Shown here piece after piece: positions 1-8,079 of a stretch of 64,000 nt of DNA. Within the stretch, counting starts at the first letter, position 1; every line of letters begins with the position of its first letter. The notes beneath the pieces are model-generated. The model made no database searches. It was not told the origin of the DNA and saw nothing but the letters and a program-made list of their open reading frames with translations. Source of the DNA: Myxococcales bacterium (GTDB taxonomy: Bacteria; Myxococcota_A; Polyangia; Polyangiales; Polyangiaceae). Made by a program: the position numbers and the translations under genes. The stretch covers positions 1 through 64,000 of the forward strand of contig JACRDA010000308.1 of assembly GCA_016212965.1 (NCBI GenBank). Reading direction: 5' to 3'.

Positions 1-167
1 CGCACGTGCACGAGGTCGGCCCCGAACGACGCGAACACGCGCGCGATCGACTCCGGGGCGAGCTTGCAGGCCGCGATGAAGAGGTGTGCGGCGCCGACGG
101 CGCGCGCGTCCGTGGCCTCGGCCTCGGCCGCGGCGCGCTCGACGAGATCTTCCAGGATGGTCGACAT
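1..167 (-). CDS. Clp N-terminal-domain protein (partial, runs off window)
   Basis: Only the first 55 codons are inside the window; the rest lies beyond position 1. The ATG is at 167. The peptide begins MSTILEDLVERAAAEAEA and continues with a helix-turn-helix pattern (VGAAHLFIAACKLAPESIARVF) that resembles the Clp repeat N-domain, where the usual pattern is VGxEHLLLALL followed by a second helix ending in LGxDLxxLR. In that family the domain binds substrates or adaptors of ClpA/B/C-type unfoldases, but it also occurs alone. It starts only 9 bases after the stop of the upstream gene, so it is probably the last visible member of a minus-strand operon. Whether an AAA+ ATPase follows cannot be seen. 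Confidence 0.6.
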   Translation of the reverse strand, partial: MSTILEDLVERAAAEAEATDARAVGAAHLFIAACKLAPESIARVFASFGADLVHV

Positions 168-176
168 GGACTGCGC

Positions 177-1151
177 TCAGTAGCTCGATCCGATCCTGCG
201 ATAGGTCTCTGCCACGACCTCGAGGCGCGCACCGTTGAAGCGTCCCGGCTCCTTTTCGTACACGCGCCGCGCGGCCTCGCCCCCGAAGGCGCTCGCCGGC
301 ACGGCCTGCTGTCCGGGCGGCACGAACTTCAGGATCTCCTCGAGGCACGCGGCCGCCGTCAGCACGTCGTCGCGCGCCGCCTCGCGCTCGCGCGCCGAGA
401 GCCCGTCGCCCGAGCCGGGCGCGCGCTTCGAGAGGATGTCGGCCCACACGAGGAGCTCGGCCGGTCCGAGGATGGCGGACGGACCGCGCACGCCCCCCGT
501 CCCGAGCCGGCCCGCGGGCTCGGCGACGCGGAACGCGAAGCGCGCCGGCGGGTCGGCCCCCGCGCCGCGCGCGGTCAGGACCGTCACCGGACCGTCGGGC
601 GTCGCGACGAGCTCCTCGGTGCGCTCGCGCGGCGCGCCGCGGAGATCCAGGTAGAGGTGCGCCTCGGCGAGACAGCGCGCCGCCAGCACGGGCCCGGGCG
701 GCGGCGACGCCGGGGGCGGTGTCGGGGCGGACGCCGGCGCGAAGGCACCCGACGCCGCAGGTCCATCGGCCGGGCGCGCGAGCCACGGCTCGGCCTGGCT
801 GCGCGGGTCGAAGAGCTCGACCTCGGCCGGCGGCGGCGCCCACTTCTGCCACAAGATCTCGGGCTTCAACACGAGCGCGATACGCCGGCAGCCGAGCGCC
901 GCCAGGCTCGAGGACCACCAGCCGGTCGCGAGCTCGAGCGACTCGGCCGGGAGCGTCGCCGCGTAGCTGAGGTCGAGGATGGCGCGCGTCGGCCGGTGCT
1001 CGCGCACGAGCCCGAGGAGGCGCGCGTCCGACAGGAGCCGGAACATCGTGCTCGGCGCGAGCTCGCCGCCGAGCGCCACCTCGAGCGCCACGCCGGGAAA
1101 GAGCCGCAGCCAGAAGGTCGGAGGCTCGTCGATCGCGATGGGTCCCACCAT
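177..1151 (-). CDS. Hypothetical protein with proline-rich linker, possible STAS-like N-terminus
   Basis: A 324-residue protein that I do not firmly recognise. Residues 1-115 alternate hydrophobic strands and helices (a segment ILDLSYAATLPAES followed by a helix, then RRIALVLKPEIL), which is compatible with an STAS or similar alpha/beta fold. A proline/alanine linker sits near residues 125-160, and a second globular part follows up to a hydrophilic end. No signal peptide or membrane segment is visible, so it is probably cytoplasmic. The start is the ATG at 1151, five bases after the TerB-like gene's stop; the reading frame is open for a further kilobase upstream but overlaps that gene. Tight spacing on both sides makes co-transcription with the TerB-like and Clp-N genes likely. 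The function is unknown. Confidence 0.7.
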   Translation of the reverse strand: MVGPIAIDEPPTFWLRLFPGVALEVALGGELAPSTMFRLLSDARLLGLVREHRPTRAILDLSYAATLPAESLELATGWWSSSLAALGCRRIALVLKPEILWQKWAPPPAEVELFDPRSQAEPWLARPADGPAASGAFAPASAPTPPPASPPPGPVLAARCLAEAHLYLDLRGAPRERTEELVATPDGPVTVLTARGAGADPPARFAFRVAEPAGRLGTGGVRGPSAILGPAELLVWADILSKRAPGSGDGLSAREREAARDDVLTAAACLEEILKFVPPGQQAVPASAFGGEAARRVYEKEPGRFNGARLEVVAETYRRIGSSY

Positions 1152-1156
1152 GTTCG

Positions 1157-2047
1157 TCAGTCCGCCTCCGCGACCCCGAGCCAGCCGCTGATGCGTCGCA
1201 CGGCGGCGACCTCGCGCGGCTCGACCCTGCCGTCGGCCATCATGACCTCCACGAGCACGCCGCCGAGCCTGCCGCGCTCCTCGCGCGGCAGGGTGGCGAA
1301 CGCACGCGACAGCTCCTCGAGCGCCCCGCGTCCGAGCAGCGCGTAGAGGCCCTCGGCGCCGTACGCTGCCCACACGTCGGGGAGCGCAAGGCGCGCCATC
1401 GTCCGCTTCCAGACGAGGTACTCGTCCTCGCCGACCTTGCCGTCCGACGCGGCGACGTCGAGGAACGCGAGCGTGACCCAGAGCGCGCGCTGCGTCGCCG
1501 GATCGAGCGCGGCGAGCTCCGGCGCGAGGCGCGGCTGGCTCGGGGACAGCTCGACCGGCGCGGCCGCCAGCTCCATGGCCGAGGGAGCCGCGCTCGCGAG
1601 CACGGACGGGCCGAGCTTCTCGTACACGTCCTTCGTGAGCGGGTGCGCGCCGCCGAGCACCTCGCGCACGAAGCGAAAGAGCTTCGGGGCGTGCGGCGCA
1701 CCCGGCGCGACCTCGCCCGAGAGCACCTGGAACGCGCCCCCGATCGCCACGGCACGCAGCGCCTCGTCGCCCTCGGCCTTGCCGAGGCGCTTCAGGAACT
1801 GGTAGATGCCCTTCCAGTACTCCGCGCCCTCGGCGAAGAGCTGCCAGCGGTAGAAGCTCTCTCCGTACCAGAGGAGCCACGGCAGATCCGTGGAGGGCGC
1901 CGAGGCTCCCTGCGCGCCCATCATCGTCGCCGCGAGCCCGCCGAGCGCCGCGGTGCGTCCCGACCCGCCGCGCTCGACGTCGTCGTCGATCTGCGCGCCG
2001 ACGCCCTCGAGCAGGGCGCGGAGCGTCGGCGGGGGCTCGGCGTTCAT
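1157..2047 (-). CDS. TerB-like domain protein
   Basis: A 296-residue cytoplasmic protein. The C-terminal third, from about residue 190, has the hallmarks of a TerB-type helical domain: a first half LDVAASDGKVGEDEYLVWKR and a second half VMMADGRVEPREVAAV, both carrying the acidic (A/S)DGxVxxxE turn that in this family binds metal or acts as a scaffold. The N-terminal two thirds are helical and unassigned. The start ATG at 2047 lies 9 bases after the stop of the lipoprotein gene, and the stop is 5 bases before the next ATG, so the genes are probably one transcript. TerB domains occur in tellurite and stress-response contexts, but a specific role here is not deducible. Confidence 0.7.
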   Translation of the reverse strand: MNAEPPPTLRALLEGVGAQIDDDVERGGSGRTAALGGLAATMMGAQGASAPSTDLPWLLWYGESFYRWQLFAEGAEYWKGIYQFLKRLGKAEGDEALRAVAIGGAFQVLSGEVAPGAPHAPKLFRFVREVLGGAHPLTKDVYEKLGPSVLASAAPSAMELAAAPVELSPSQPRLAPELAALDPATQRALWVTLAFLDVAASDGKVGEDEYLVWKRTMARLALPDVWAAYGAEGLYALLGRGALEELSRAFATLPREERGRLGGVLVEVMMADGRVEPREVAAVRRISGWLGVAEAD

Positions 2048-2056
2048 CGCGCGCGC

Positions 2057-2854
2057 CTACGGCAGCGTCGTGACCGCATCCACCTGATCGACGAAGTGCG
2101 GATCGAGGTCCATGTCGAGCTCGGTCTGCAGACCGATGTAGAGGTCGAGGCGCCGGACGTCGACGTCGGCCTCGAAGCGGTCGCGCACCTCCCATTGGCC
2201 GGCGCGGAGGTCGGCGCACGCCGCGCCGTCCATCGGCGCGCTCGTCGCCGAGTCGACGCCGCAGTCGACGAGGGCGAAGCTCGCGCCGAACGGCACGGTC
2301 GGGTGCGCCGCCGCCGAGACGTAGGGCACGAGCGCCGTGCCCTCGGCGTTGCGGGGAGCCGTGTCGAGCCAGTAGCCGGAGCCGGGCACGCTGCCCGACC
2401 AGTTGAGGTACTGCCCCGCGTAGGGCCCCGTGGCGATGGCCCCCGTGCCCTCGGCCTGCACCGTGTCGACGAAGCCCTGCGGATAGCTACCGAGGTCGTT
2501 CGTGGGATCGCCCGGGGCGTCGCAGGTGGTCACGACGCAGCCCGTGACCGCGGTCGCCGCACCGCCGAAGAGCAGCTCGTCGGCCGTGAAGTACACGGTG
2601 AGGTGCCAGCCACCGGTCGGGCCGGCGCCGCCCGAGGCCGTCCCGCCGGCGCCGCCCGCGTGGCTGCCGCCCTGCGCGCCCGCACCGCCGCTCGCCCCGG
2701 CGCCGCCGCTGGCACCGGCTCCGCCTCCGCCCGTGCCGCCGTCCGAGCTGCCGCCACAGGCAGCGGCGAGGGCGACCGAGAACGAGAGCGCGAGCGCGGT
2801 CGCGCTCGGGCCCGGCGAGCGCGCTCCCCCGTGGCTCCGTGCTCGATCGACCAT
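2057..2854 (-). CDS. Lipoprotein with glycine-rich linker and cysteine-containing secreted domain
   Basis: A 265-residue predicted lipoprotein. The start is ATG 2854. A hydrophobic stretch ends in a lipobox LAAAC with Cys33, followed by a low-complexity GGxGGAGASGG linker to about residue 75, typical of myxobacterial surface lipoproteins. The remaining domain has paired cysteines (CVVTTC near residue 105, later CG and CAD) and a segment ending WEVRDRFEADVDVRRLDLYIGL. That last part is faintly like the end of 3D/double-psi-barrel domains, where an aspartate-rich DxYxG motif closes the barrel; I regard this as a weak suggestion. It lies between the glycosyltransferase and the TerB-like gene with short gaps and may share their transcript. 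Expected location: the outer or inner membrane surface. Confidence 0.7.
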   Translation of the reverse strand: MVDRARSHGGARSPGPSATALALSFSVALAAACGGSSDGGTGGGGAGASGGAGASGGAGAQGGSHAGGAGGTASGGAGPTGGWHLTVYFTADELLFGGAATAVTGCVVTTCDAPGDPTNDLGSYPQGFVDTVQAEGTGAIATGPYAGQYLNWSGSVPGSGYWLDTAPRNAEGTALVPYVSAAAHPTVPFGASFALVDCGVDSATSAPMDGAACADLRAGQWEVRDRFEADVDVRRLDLYIGLQTELDMDLDPHFVDQVDAVTTLP

Positions 2855-2898
2855 GGCGAAAATGTCGCCGCGCCGGGGCCGGGCCGCAAGCTCGCCCT

Positions 2899-5187
2899 TC
2901 AGTCGAGCTCGAGCACGACGACGCTCGTGCCGCCGTCGACGGGCACGGGCGCCTTGCCCTTGCCCGACCGGAGCTTGAAGTAGGCCTCGAAGCGCTCGGT
3001 GCCCGGCCGCTTGCGAATGGGCACCCGGTCGAAGTAGAGGTAGCCCGCCTTCCAGCGCTGGGGGGCGATGGGCAGGGGCAGCCCCACCTCGCGCACGCTC
3101 GGATCGGCCATCGTGGTCGAGAGCGTCGCGCGCGCGACGACGCGCGAGCGCACGAAGAGCTGCACGTCGCTGACGGGGGGCGCGGCCGCGCGCACGAGCA
3201 GCGTGAGCAGGTCGCGCGCCCCCGGCTCGAAGCGCACGCCGAGGAGCTCCGTGCCGTCGTCGAAGCGCGCCGTCGGCGCCCCGAATGCCGCCGTCACGCG
3301 CGCCAAGAGCGCGCTCGTGTCCTCGCCCCGCGCGAGCGCGAGGTTGTGCGCGATGCGGAGCTCGTCGAGGTCGTCGGGCTCGCCCTCGGGCGGCTCGGCC
3401 GGCTGGCCGAAGTGGTCGCGGAGCTCCCAGGTGAGCCACGGGCTCGGCACGATCGTGCGCACGGGCTCGGTGCCGCTCACGAAGTACCACTCGAGCGGGC
3501 CCGGCTCGCGCTCGACGAAGGCGTAGGCCTCGAGCGGCGCCAAGGGCTCCCCCTCGGTGACCTGCCAGAAGGGCCCGACCGCCGTGACGTGCGCGCCCTT
3601 CGCGATCGCCGCCTGCGCGGAGTCGTAGAGGAAGCGCGTGTCGGCGAGGTAGACGCGCGTCCCCGCCTTCTGCGGCAGCGCGCCCGTGGGGGACACGACG
3701 CGCCCGCCGAGCGCCCACACGAGCGACCAGTTCGGGATCATGCCCTCGTGCAGGGACACGTCGGCGTCGCGCGGGATGCGCTCGGCGAGCCAGCGCAGGA
3801 ACGCGACCTTGTCGCCGTCCGACTGGATGAGCGCGCCCTTCTCGTTGAAGCGCCCGCCGGTCTGCCGCGCGTAGACGAGCGCGGGCAAGCCGTCGCGCAG
3901 CACGAAGGCGCAGACGAAGAGCGCGAGGACCGCGATCGCGACGAGCGCGCGGCGTGGCTCGAGCGCGGCCGCCGGCGCGGCGGTGGGTACGCGCCGCGCG
4001 CGCCGGGCCGCGAGCACGCGGGTCGCGCGCCCGACGGACGCGAGCAGCGTGTCGGCGACGGCACCGAGCCCGAGCGCGAAGAAGGGCGCGAAGTAGTGGG
4101 GCCAGTAGACGTGGATGTCGGCGCCCTGCTTGAAGACGAGGTACTGAAAGAGCGCCACCGCGAGCACGGCGAGCGGCAAGAGCTCGTGCTCGTCGCGCCG
4201 CACGAGCGCGCGCACCAGGCACACGACCGCGGCGATCTTGCCGGTCAGGATGGCGAGCGGCGTGAAGGTGAGCTCGATCCAGTAGCGCCGACCCGCGAGC
4301 ACGTCGGCGAGCGATTGCTGGTTGCCCGCCGCGCGCATGCCGTAGCTGCCGAGGAAATCGTCGAGCTTGCCGGCCTTCGAGAAGAGGTAGACGTAGAGCA
4401 GCGCGGTCGCGACCGCCGTCGCGGCGAGCAGCGCCCAGAGCCGGGCGTGCGGCCGCGCCGGGATGGGCCCGTAGGCGCCGCGCCGCGCGAGGATGCCGCG
4501 CCACAGGCCGAGCGCGAGCACCTCGGCGACGAGCACGAAGGCCGGCCAGTCGGCGTGCAGCGCCATCCCGAAGCCGACGAGGCAGGCGACGAGGTAGCGC
4601 CGGCGCTGAGTCTGGGCGTGCCGCACGTAGGCCCACAGGCCGAGCAGCGACCACGCGATGACGGGCACCTCGAGCGCGTTGAAGCTCGCGAAGGCGAGGG
4701 CAATCGGCAGGACCACGAACCCCGCGGCGGCGAGCGCACCCGCGAGCGGACGCCACAGCGCCCGACCGAGCAGGTAGAGCAGCGGCGGGGTCGCGGCCGA
4801 GAGCAGCACGGCCGGCAGGCGACACACGAAGTCGAAGCGGCCGAAGAGCTCGAGGAAGCCCGCCGTGACCCAGAAGATCCCCCACGGGTGGTGGCAGTAG
4901 TACTGCGCCGGGGTCGGACGGGTCGCGGTGTACTCCCACACCGGCCCGGCGATCTTCCAGCGCAGCATGTTCTCCGCGATGATGCCCTCCGAGGCCGACG
5001 CGGCGTAGTGGCCGGCGAGCAGCGGCCCGAACAGCTCCCAGGCCGCCGCGAGCCCGAACCACACGCTCGCCACGACGACGATGGCGCGCGCCAGCCGCAC
5101 CTCGAAGCGCCCGGCGACCGGCAGCCCGTCCTCGCCGCGCGCGAGCCGGCTCCCGACCCAGGCTGCGAGCTCTGCGTGCGCCGCCAT
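2899..5187 (-). CDS. GT-C family glycosyltransferase (ArnT/PMT-2-like membrane protein)
   Basis: A 762-residue integral membrane protein. After a short cytoplasmic N-terminus, the first membrane helix (IVVVASVWFGLAAAWELFGPLL, about residue 35) is followed by a periplasmic loop with acidic residues (ASASEGIIAENM) and the pair YYCHHPWG, the arrangement of the first loop of dolichyl-phosphate-mannose/ArnT-type enzymes. About ten more hydrophobic helices follow up to residue 400, then a periplasmic C-terminal domain of roughly 330 residues. The family transfers sugars from polyprenyl-phosphate donors to lipids or proteins on the outer face of the inner membrane; the acceptor cannot be told here. 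It would be the first gene of the minus-strand operon and is divergent from the membrane protein at 5266. Confidence 0.75.
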   Translation of the reverse strand: MAAHAELAAWVGSRLARGEDGLPVAGRFEVRLARAIVVVASVWFGLAAAWELFGPLLAGHYAASASEGIIAENMLRWKIAGPVWEYTATRPTPAQYYCHHPWGIFWVTAGFLELFGRFDFVCRLPAVLLSAATPPLLYLLGRALWRPLAGALAAAGFVVLPIALAFASFNALEVPVIAWSLLGLWAYVRHAQTQRRRYLVACLVGFGMALHADWPAFVLVAEVLALGLWRGILARRGAYGPIPARPHARLWALLAATAVATALLYVYLFSKAGKLDDFLGSYGMRAAGNQQSLADVLAGRRYWIELTFTPLAILTGKIAAVVCLVRALVRRDEHELLPLAVLAVALFQYLVFKQGADIHVYWPHYFAPFFALGLGAVADTLLASVGRATRVLAARRARRVPTAAPAAALEPRRALVAIAVLALFVCAFVLRDGLPALVYARQTGGRFNEKGALIQSDGDKVAFLRWLAERIPRDADVSLHEGMIPNWSLVWALGGRVVSPTGALPQKAGTRVYLADTRFLYDSAQAAIAKGAHVTAVGPFWQVTEGEPLAPLEAYAFVEREPGPLEWYFVSGTEPVRTIVPSPWLTWELRDHFGQPAEPPEGEPDDLDELRIAHNLALARGEDTSALLARVTAAFGAPTARFDDGTELLGVRFEPGARDLLTLLVRAAAPPVSDVQLFVRSRVVARATLSTTMADPSVREVGLPLPIAPQRWKAGYLYFDRVPIRKRPGTERFEAYFKLRSGKGKAPVPVDGGTSVVVLELD

Positions 5188-5265
5188 CGGCCGCGCACGC
5201 TACCATGGGCGCCCGCGCGCTCGTCGCGCTTGGGCGACCACGGGGCCCGCGTTAGGGTCGCCGGC

Positions 5266-6885
5266 GTGAGCTCCCTCGGGCGACCCGGCGCGTGGCTCGG
5301 CTGGCGCGCGTGGCTCGCCGGCCGCGGGCGCGCACCGGCGCTCGGTCTCGCGCTCGGCGCCGTGGCGCTCGCGCTCGTGAGCTACGTCGTCGTCGGGCCT
5401 TTGCTCGCGGCGCGCTACCCGATGATGACGGATCTGCCGTTCCACGCGGCCAACGCGTCCGTCCTGCGGCACTACTTCGATCCGGCCTGGCACTTCCGGG
5501 AGCAGTTCGAGCTCCAGCCCTTCGCCGTCCCCTACGTCTCCTTCTACGGGCTCGCCGCGTTCTTCATGCTCTTCGTCGGCCCGCTCGCGGCCGTGAAGGT
5601 CGCCGCGGCGCTCATGCTCGCGCTCCTGCCGGCGGGGCTCGCCGTGCTCGCGTGGGGCATGCGCAAATCGCCGCTCCTCGGCCTGCCGGGGCTCGGCCTC
5701 GTCTGGGGCGGGCTCACGAGCTGGGGCTTTCTCAACTTCATGGGCGCGCTCGGCCTGTTCGCGGCCGTCGTCGGGCTCGCCCTGCGCGCGCTCGACCGAC
5801 CGAGCCGCGCGGCGACGCTCGGGCTCTCGCTCGCGCTCGTGGCCGTCTTCTTCACGCACGTCTTTCGCTTCCCCTTCGCCATCGCGGCCGTCGTCGGCTC
5901 GGCCGTCTGCCTGTACCCGGCCACGCGGCGCGTGCGCCCCGTCGTGCTCCCGGTCCTCGGCGCGAGCGCCCTGTTCGTCGCCTGGTGGCTCTTGCGCCCC
6001 GCCGAGGTGGGCGGCTCGCTCGGCAAGCTCGCGCCCGACCCGAAGCGCCTCGGCGCGCTCGGCGAGCACCTCTACCGGAGCCTCGCCGACCCGGCCGAGG
6101 CCGCCGCGGCGCAGAGCGCGGCCCGCTGGCTCTGCGCGCTCGCGCTCGGGCTCGCGGTCGTGCTCGTCCTCGACGGGCGACTCGGCCGGCGCACCCGGCG
6201 CGAGCTCTGGTTCGACGCGGGCGCCCACGCCGTCGTCGCCGCCTCGGCCGCGGTCTTTCTCGGGCTCTACCTGACCCTGCCGATGGAGATCGGCCTCTGG
6301 TGGTACGTGTACCCGCGCGAGGCCACGGCCGCGGTGTACGTGGGCCTCGGCCTGTTGCCCGATCTGCCGCGCGCCGGCTGGCTCCGGGCGCTCGCGGTCG
6401 CCGCCATGTGCGCGGCGCTCGCACCGCTCGGCACCGTGACCGCGCGCGCCTACCGCGCCTTCGACCTCGCCACGGCCGACTTCGCGCGCATCGTCGCGCG
6501 GTTGCCCCAGGCACCGAAGCTGCTCTACCTCGTGCTCGAGCACGGCGGCAGCGTCGCGACCCACACGCCCTTCCTCCACCTGCCCGCCTGGGTGCAGGCC
6601 GACAAGGGCGGGTGGCTGTCCTTTCACTTCGCGATGTGGCGCAACTCGCCCGTCGTCTACCGCGACCCCGCCGAGCCCGGGGCCGTCGTGCCGCCGCCCG
6701 TGCCGCTGCGCTGGGAGTGGACGCCGGAGCGCTTCCGCGTGCTTCAGCACGGGCGCTTCTTCGACTGGTTCCTGGTCCGCGCCCGCAGCCGCCCCGACGG
6801 CATCTTCGCCGCCGACCCGTCCATCTCGTTCGTGGCCGAGGAGGGCAGCTGGTTTCTCTACCGGCGAGGCGCGTCGGAGCCTTGA
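5266..6885 (+). CDS. Multipass membrane protein, possible GT-C-like glycosyltransferase
   Basis: A 539-residue protein with about eleven hydrophobic helices and a periplasmic C-terminal tail of roughly 130 residues. I chose the GTG at 5266 because an N-terminal basic segment is followed directly by the first helix (LGLALGAVALALVSYVVVGPLL); an open frame continues far upstream but only as an antisense shadow of the minus-strand gene. After helix 1 comes MTDLPFHAANASVLRHYF, an Asp/His loop reminiscent of GT-C enzymes and of poorly described polysaccharide membrane proteins. It is divergent from the glycosyltransferase at 2899-5187, with about 80 bases between the starts, so the two may act together in glycan assembly. 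Its stop overlaps the next start (TGATG), which suggests translational coupling with the phosphatase gene. Confidence 0.65.
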   Translation: MSSLGRPGAWLGWRAWLAGRGRAPALGLALGAVALALVSYVVVGPLLAARYPMMTDLPFHAANASVLRHYFDPAWHFREQFELQPFAVPYVSFYGLAAFFMLFVGPLAAVKVAAALMLALLPAGLAVLAWGMRKSPLLGLPGLGLVWGGLTSWGFLNFMGALGLFAAVVGLALRALDRPSRAATLGLSLALVAVFFTHVFRFPFAIAAVVGSAVCLYPATRRVRPVVLPVLGASALFVAWWLLRPAEVGGSLGKLAPDPKRLGALGEHLYRSLADPAEAAAAQSAARWLCALALGLAVVLVLDGRLGRRTRRELWFDAGAHAVVAASAAVFLGLYLTLPMEIGLWWYVYPREATAAVYVGLGLLPDLPRAGWLRALAVAAMCAALAPLGTVTARAYRAFDLATADFARIVARLPQAPKLLYLVLEHGGSVATHTPFLHLPAWVQADKGGWLSFHFAMWRNSPVVYRDPAEPGAVVPPPVPLRWEWTPERFRVLQHGRFFDWFLVRARSRPDGIFAADPSISFVAEEGSWFLYRRGASEP

Positions 6886-7622
6886 TGCGCTACGCTGCCC
6901 GCGTGACGAAGCTCCGCGCGCCCTCGCTCGTGCTCGTGCTCGCGCTCGGCGCCGGCTGCCCCGGTGCGAAGGTCGAGGGCGCACCTGGTGCAGCCAGCGC
7001 GGCCACGCCTCCGAGCGTGACGGCCGCGGCGAGCGCGAGCGCCACGGCCGCGAGCGCCACGGCCCCGAGCGCCCCTGCGAGCGCGACCCCGAGCGCGGCC
7101 TCCTCCGCGGCGCGTCCGGCGCGCTGGGCCGAGCCCGTCGCTCGCCCGGGCCTACCGAACCTCCACCGCGTGGACGAGGGGTTCTACCGCGGCGCGCAGC
7201 CGACGGCCGAGGGCATCCCGGAGCTCGTGAAGCTCGGCGTGCGCACGGTCGTCAACGTCCGCGCCCTGCACTCGGACCGGAGCCTGCTCGCGGGCCATAG
7301 CCTCGACTACGAGCACATCAGCTTCAAGGCCTGGCACCCGGAGAGGTCGGACGTCGTCGCGTTCCTGCGCATCGCGACCGACCGCGCGCGTCAGCCCTTC
7401 TTCCTGCACTGCCAGCACGGCGCCGACCGCACCGGCATGATGACCGCAATCTACCGCATCACCGTGCAGGGTTGGTCGAAGGACGACGCCATCGCCGAAA
7501 TGGTCGAGGGCGGGTTCGGCTTCCACGCGGTGTGGCAGAACCTCGTCGCGTACGTGCGCGAGCTCGACGTCGCGTCCATCGCGCGCGAGGCCGGGCTCGC
7601 CTACGACGCGGGCGCGCGCTGA
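6885..7622 (+). CDS. Dual-specificity/tyrosine-phosphatase-like lipoprotein
   Basis: A protein of 245 residues from ATG 6885, or 239 from the GTG at 6903, which gives a tidier signal peptide. The hydrophobic stretch LVLVLALGAGC gives a lipobox cysteine (residue 25 of the long form). An Ala/Ser/Thr/Pro-rich linker runs to about residue 80. The phosphatase domain contains FYRGAQPTAEG and the catalytic signature HCQHGADRTG, a CX5R loop with Cys176 and Arg182, as in Siw14/DSP-type cysteine phosphatases. All key residues are present, so it should be active on a phosphorylated or phospholipid-like substrate outside the cytoplasm. The ATG overlaps the stop of the upstream membrane-protein gene, so the two are probably expressed together. 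Confidence 0.8.
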   Translation: MRYAARVTKLRAPSLVLVLALGAGCPGAKVEGAPGAASAATPPSVTAAASASATAASATAPSAPASATPSAASSAARPARWAEPVARPGLPNLHRVDEGFYRGAQPTAEGIPELVKLGVRTVVNVRALHSDRSLLAGHSLDYEHISFKAWHPERSDVVAFLRIATDRARQPFFLHCQHGADRTGMMTAIYRITVQGWSKDDAIAEMVEGGFGFHAVWQNLVAYVRELDVASIAREAGLAYDAGAR

Positions 7623-7626
7623 GCCG

Positions 7627-7985
7627 CTAGTTCGGGCCCGTCGCGCTCATGGTGAGCACGAGCTCGCCGCCCGCCGTAAGGGTCGCATGTTCGAGAAACG
7701 GGCTGCGAGGCCCCAGGGAAGGGAGGGACCGGGGAAGGTCTGCCCGTCGTTCGCCGTGCCGACGAAGGGATCGACGAGCGCCGCGAGGGGAGCATCCGCC
7801 GGTGGGCTGGCCACGGGCGGGACGAACGCCGCTTCGTCACGCGGGCCGCAGCCGGCGGGCGCGCCCCATGCGACGAGGGCGAAGGCGCGCGCGAGCGGCC
7901 GCGCTCCTGCCCGCTCGCCCGGCCCGTCGCTCGCCATCGAGGCAGCGTACGTCGCGCTCGGGTCCGGGGAAAATGCGCGCTCCAC
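7627..7985 (-). pseudogene. GH92 alpha-mannosidase-like remnant with internal deletion
   Basis: The frame entering at about 7985 encodes a lipoprotein-like leader (APAGC) followed by LVDPFVGTANDGQTFPG and LPWG, which matches the conserved N-terminal start of glycoside hydrolase family 92 (VDPFIGTxGxGHTFPGAxxPFG). Within about 20 codons a different frame on the same strand, ending at the TAG at 7627-7629, reads SPFLEHATLTAGGELVLTMS, which matches the conserved C-terminal end of GH92 proteins (FIxHxxIxxGGxLxFxMxxxPN). The roughly 700 residues normally between them are missing and the two frames differ, so no intact enzyme can be made. The junction lies near 7700-7712. Calcium-dependent GH92 enzymes cleave mannose from glycans; here only the two ends remain. 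Confidence 0.7.
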
Positions 7986-8079
7986 GCGCGATGCGCGCGC
8001 TCGGGTCGAGCGCCGGCATCCGGGCGGGCGGCCTCTTCCTCGCGCGCCTCGACTGGCCGGAGCCTTGAGTCTCCGCCCG

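Noticed and set aside
2839-5265. Upstream extension of the membrane-protein frame starting at 5266
   Set aside because: It is charged low-complexity sequence antisense to the glycosyltransferase; the hydrophobic pattern begins only after 5266.
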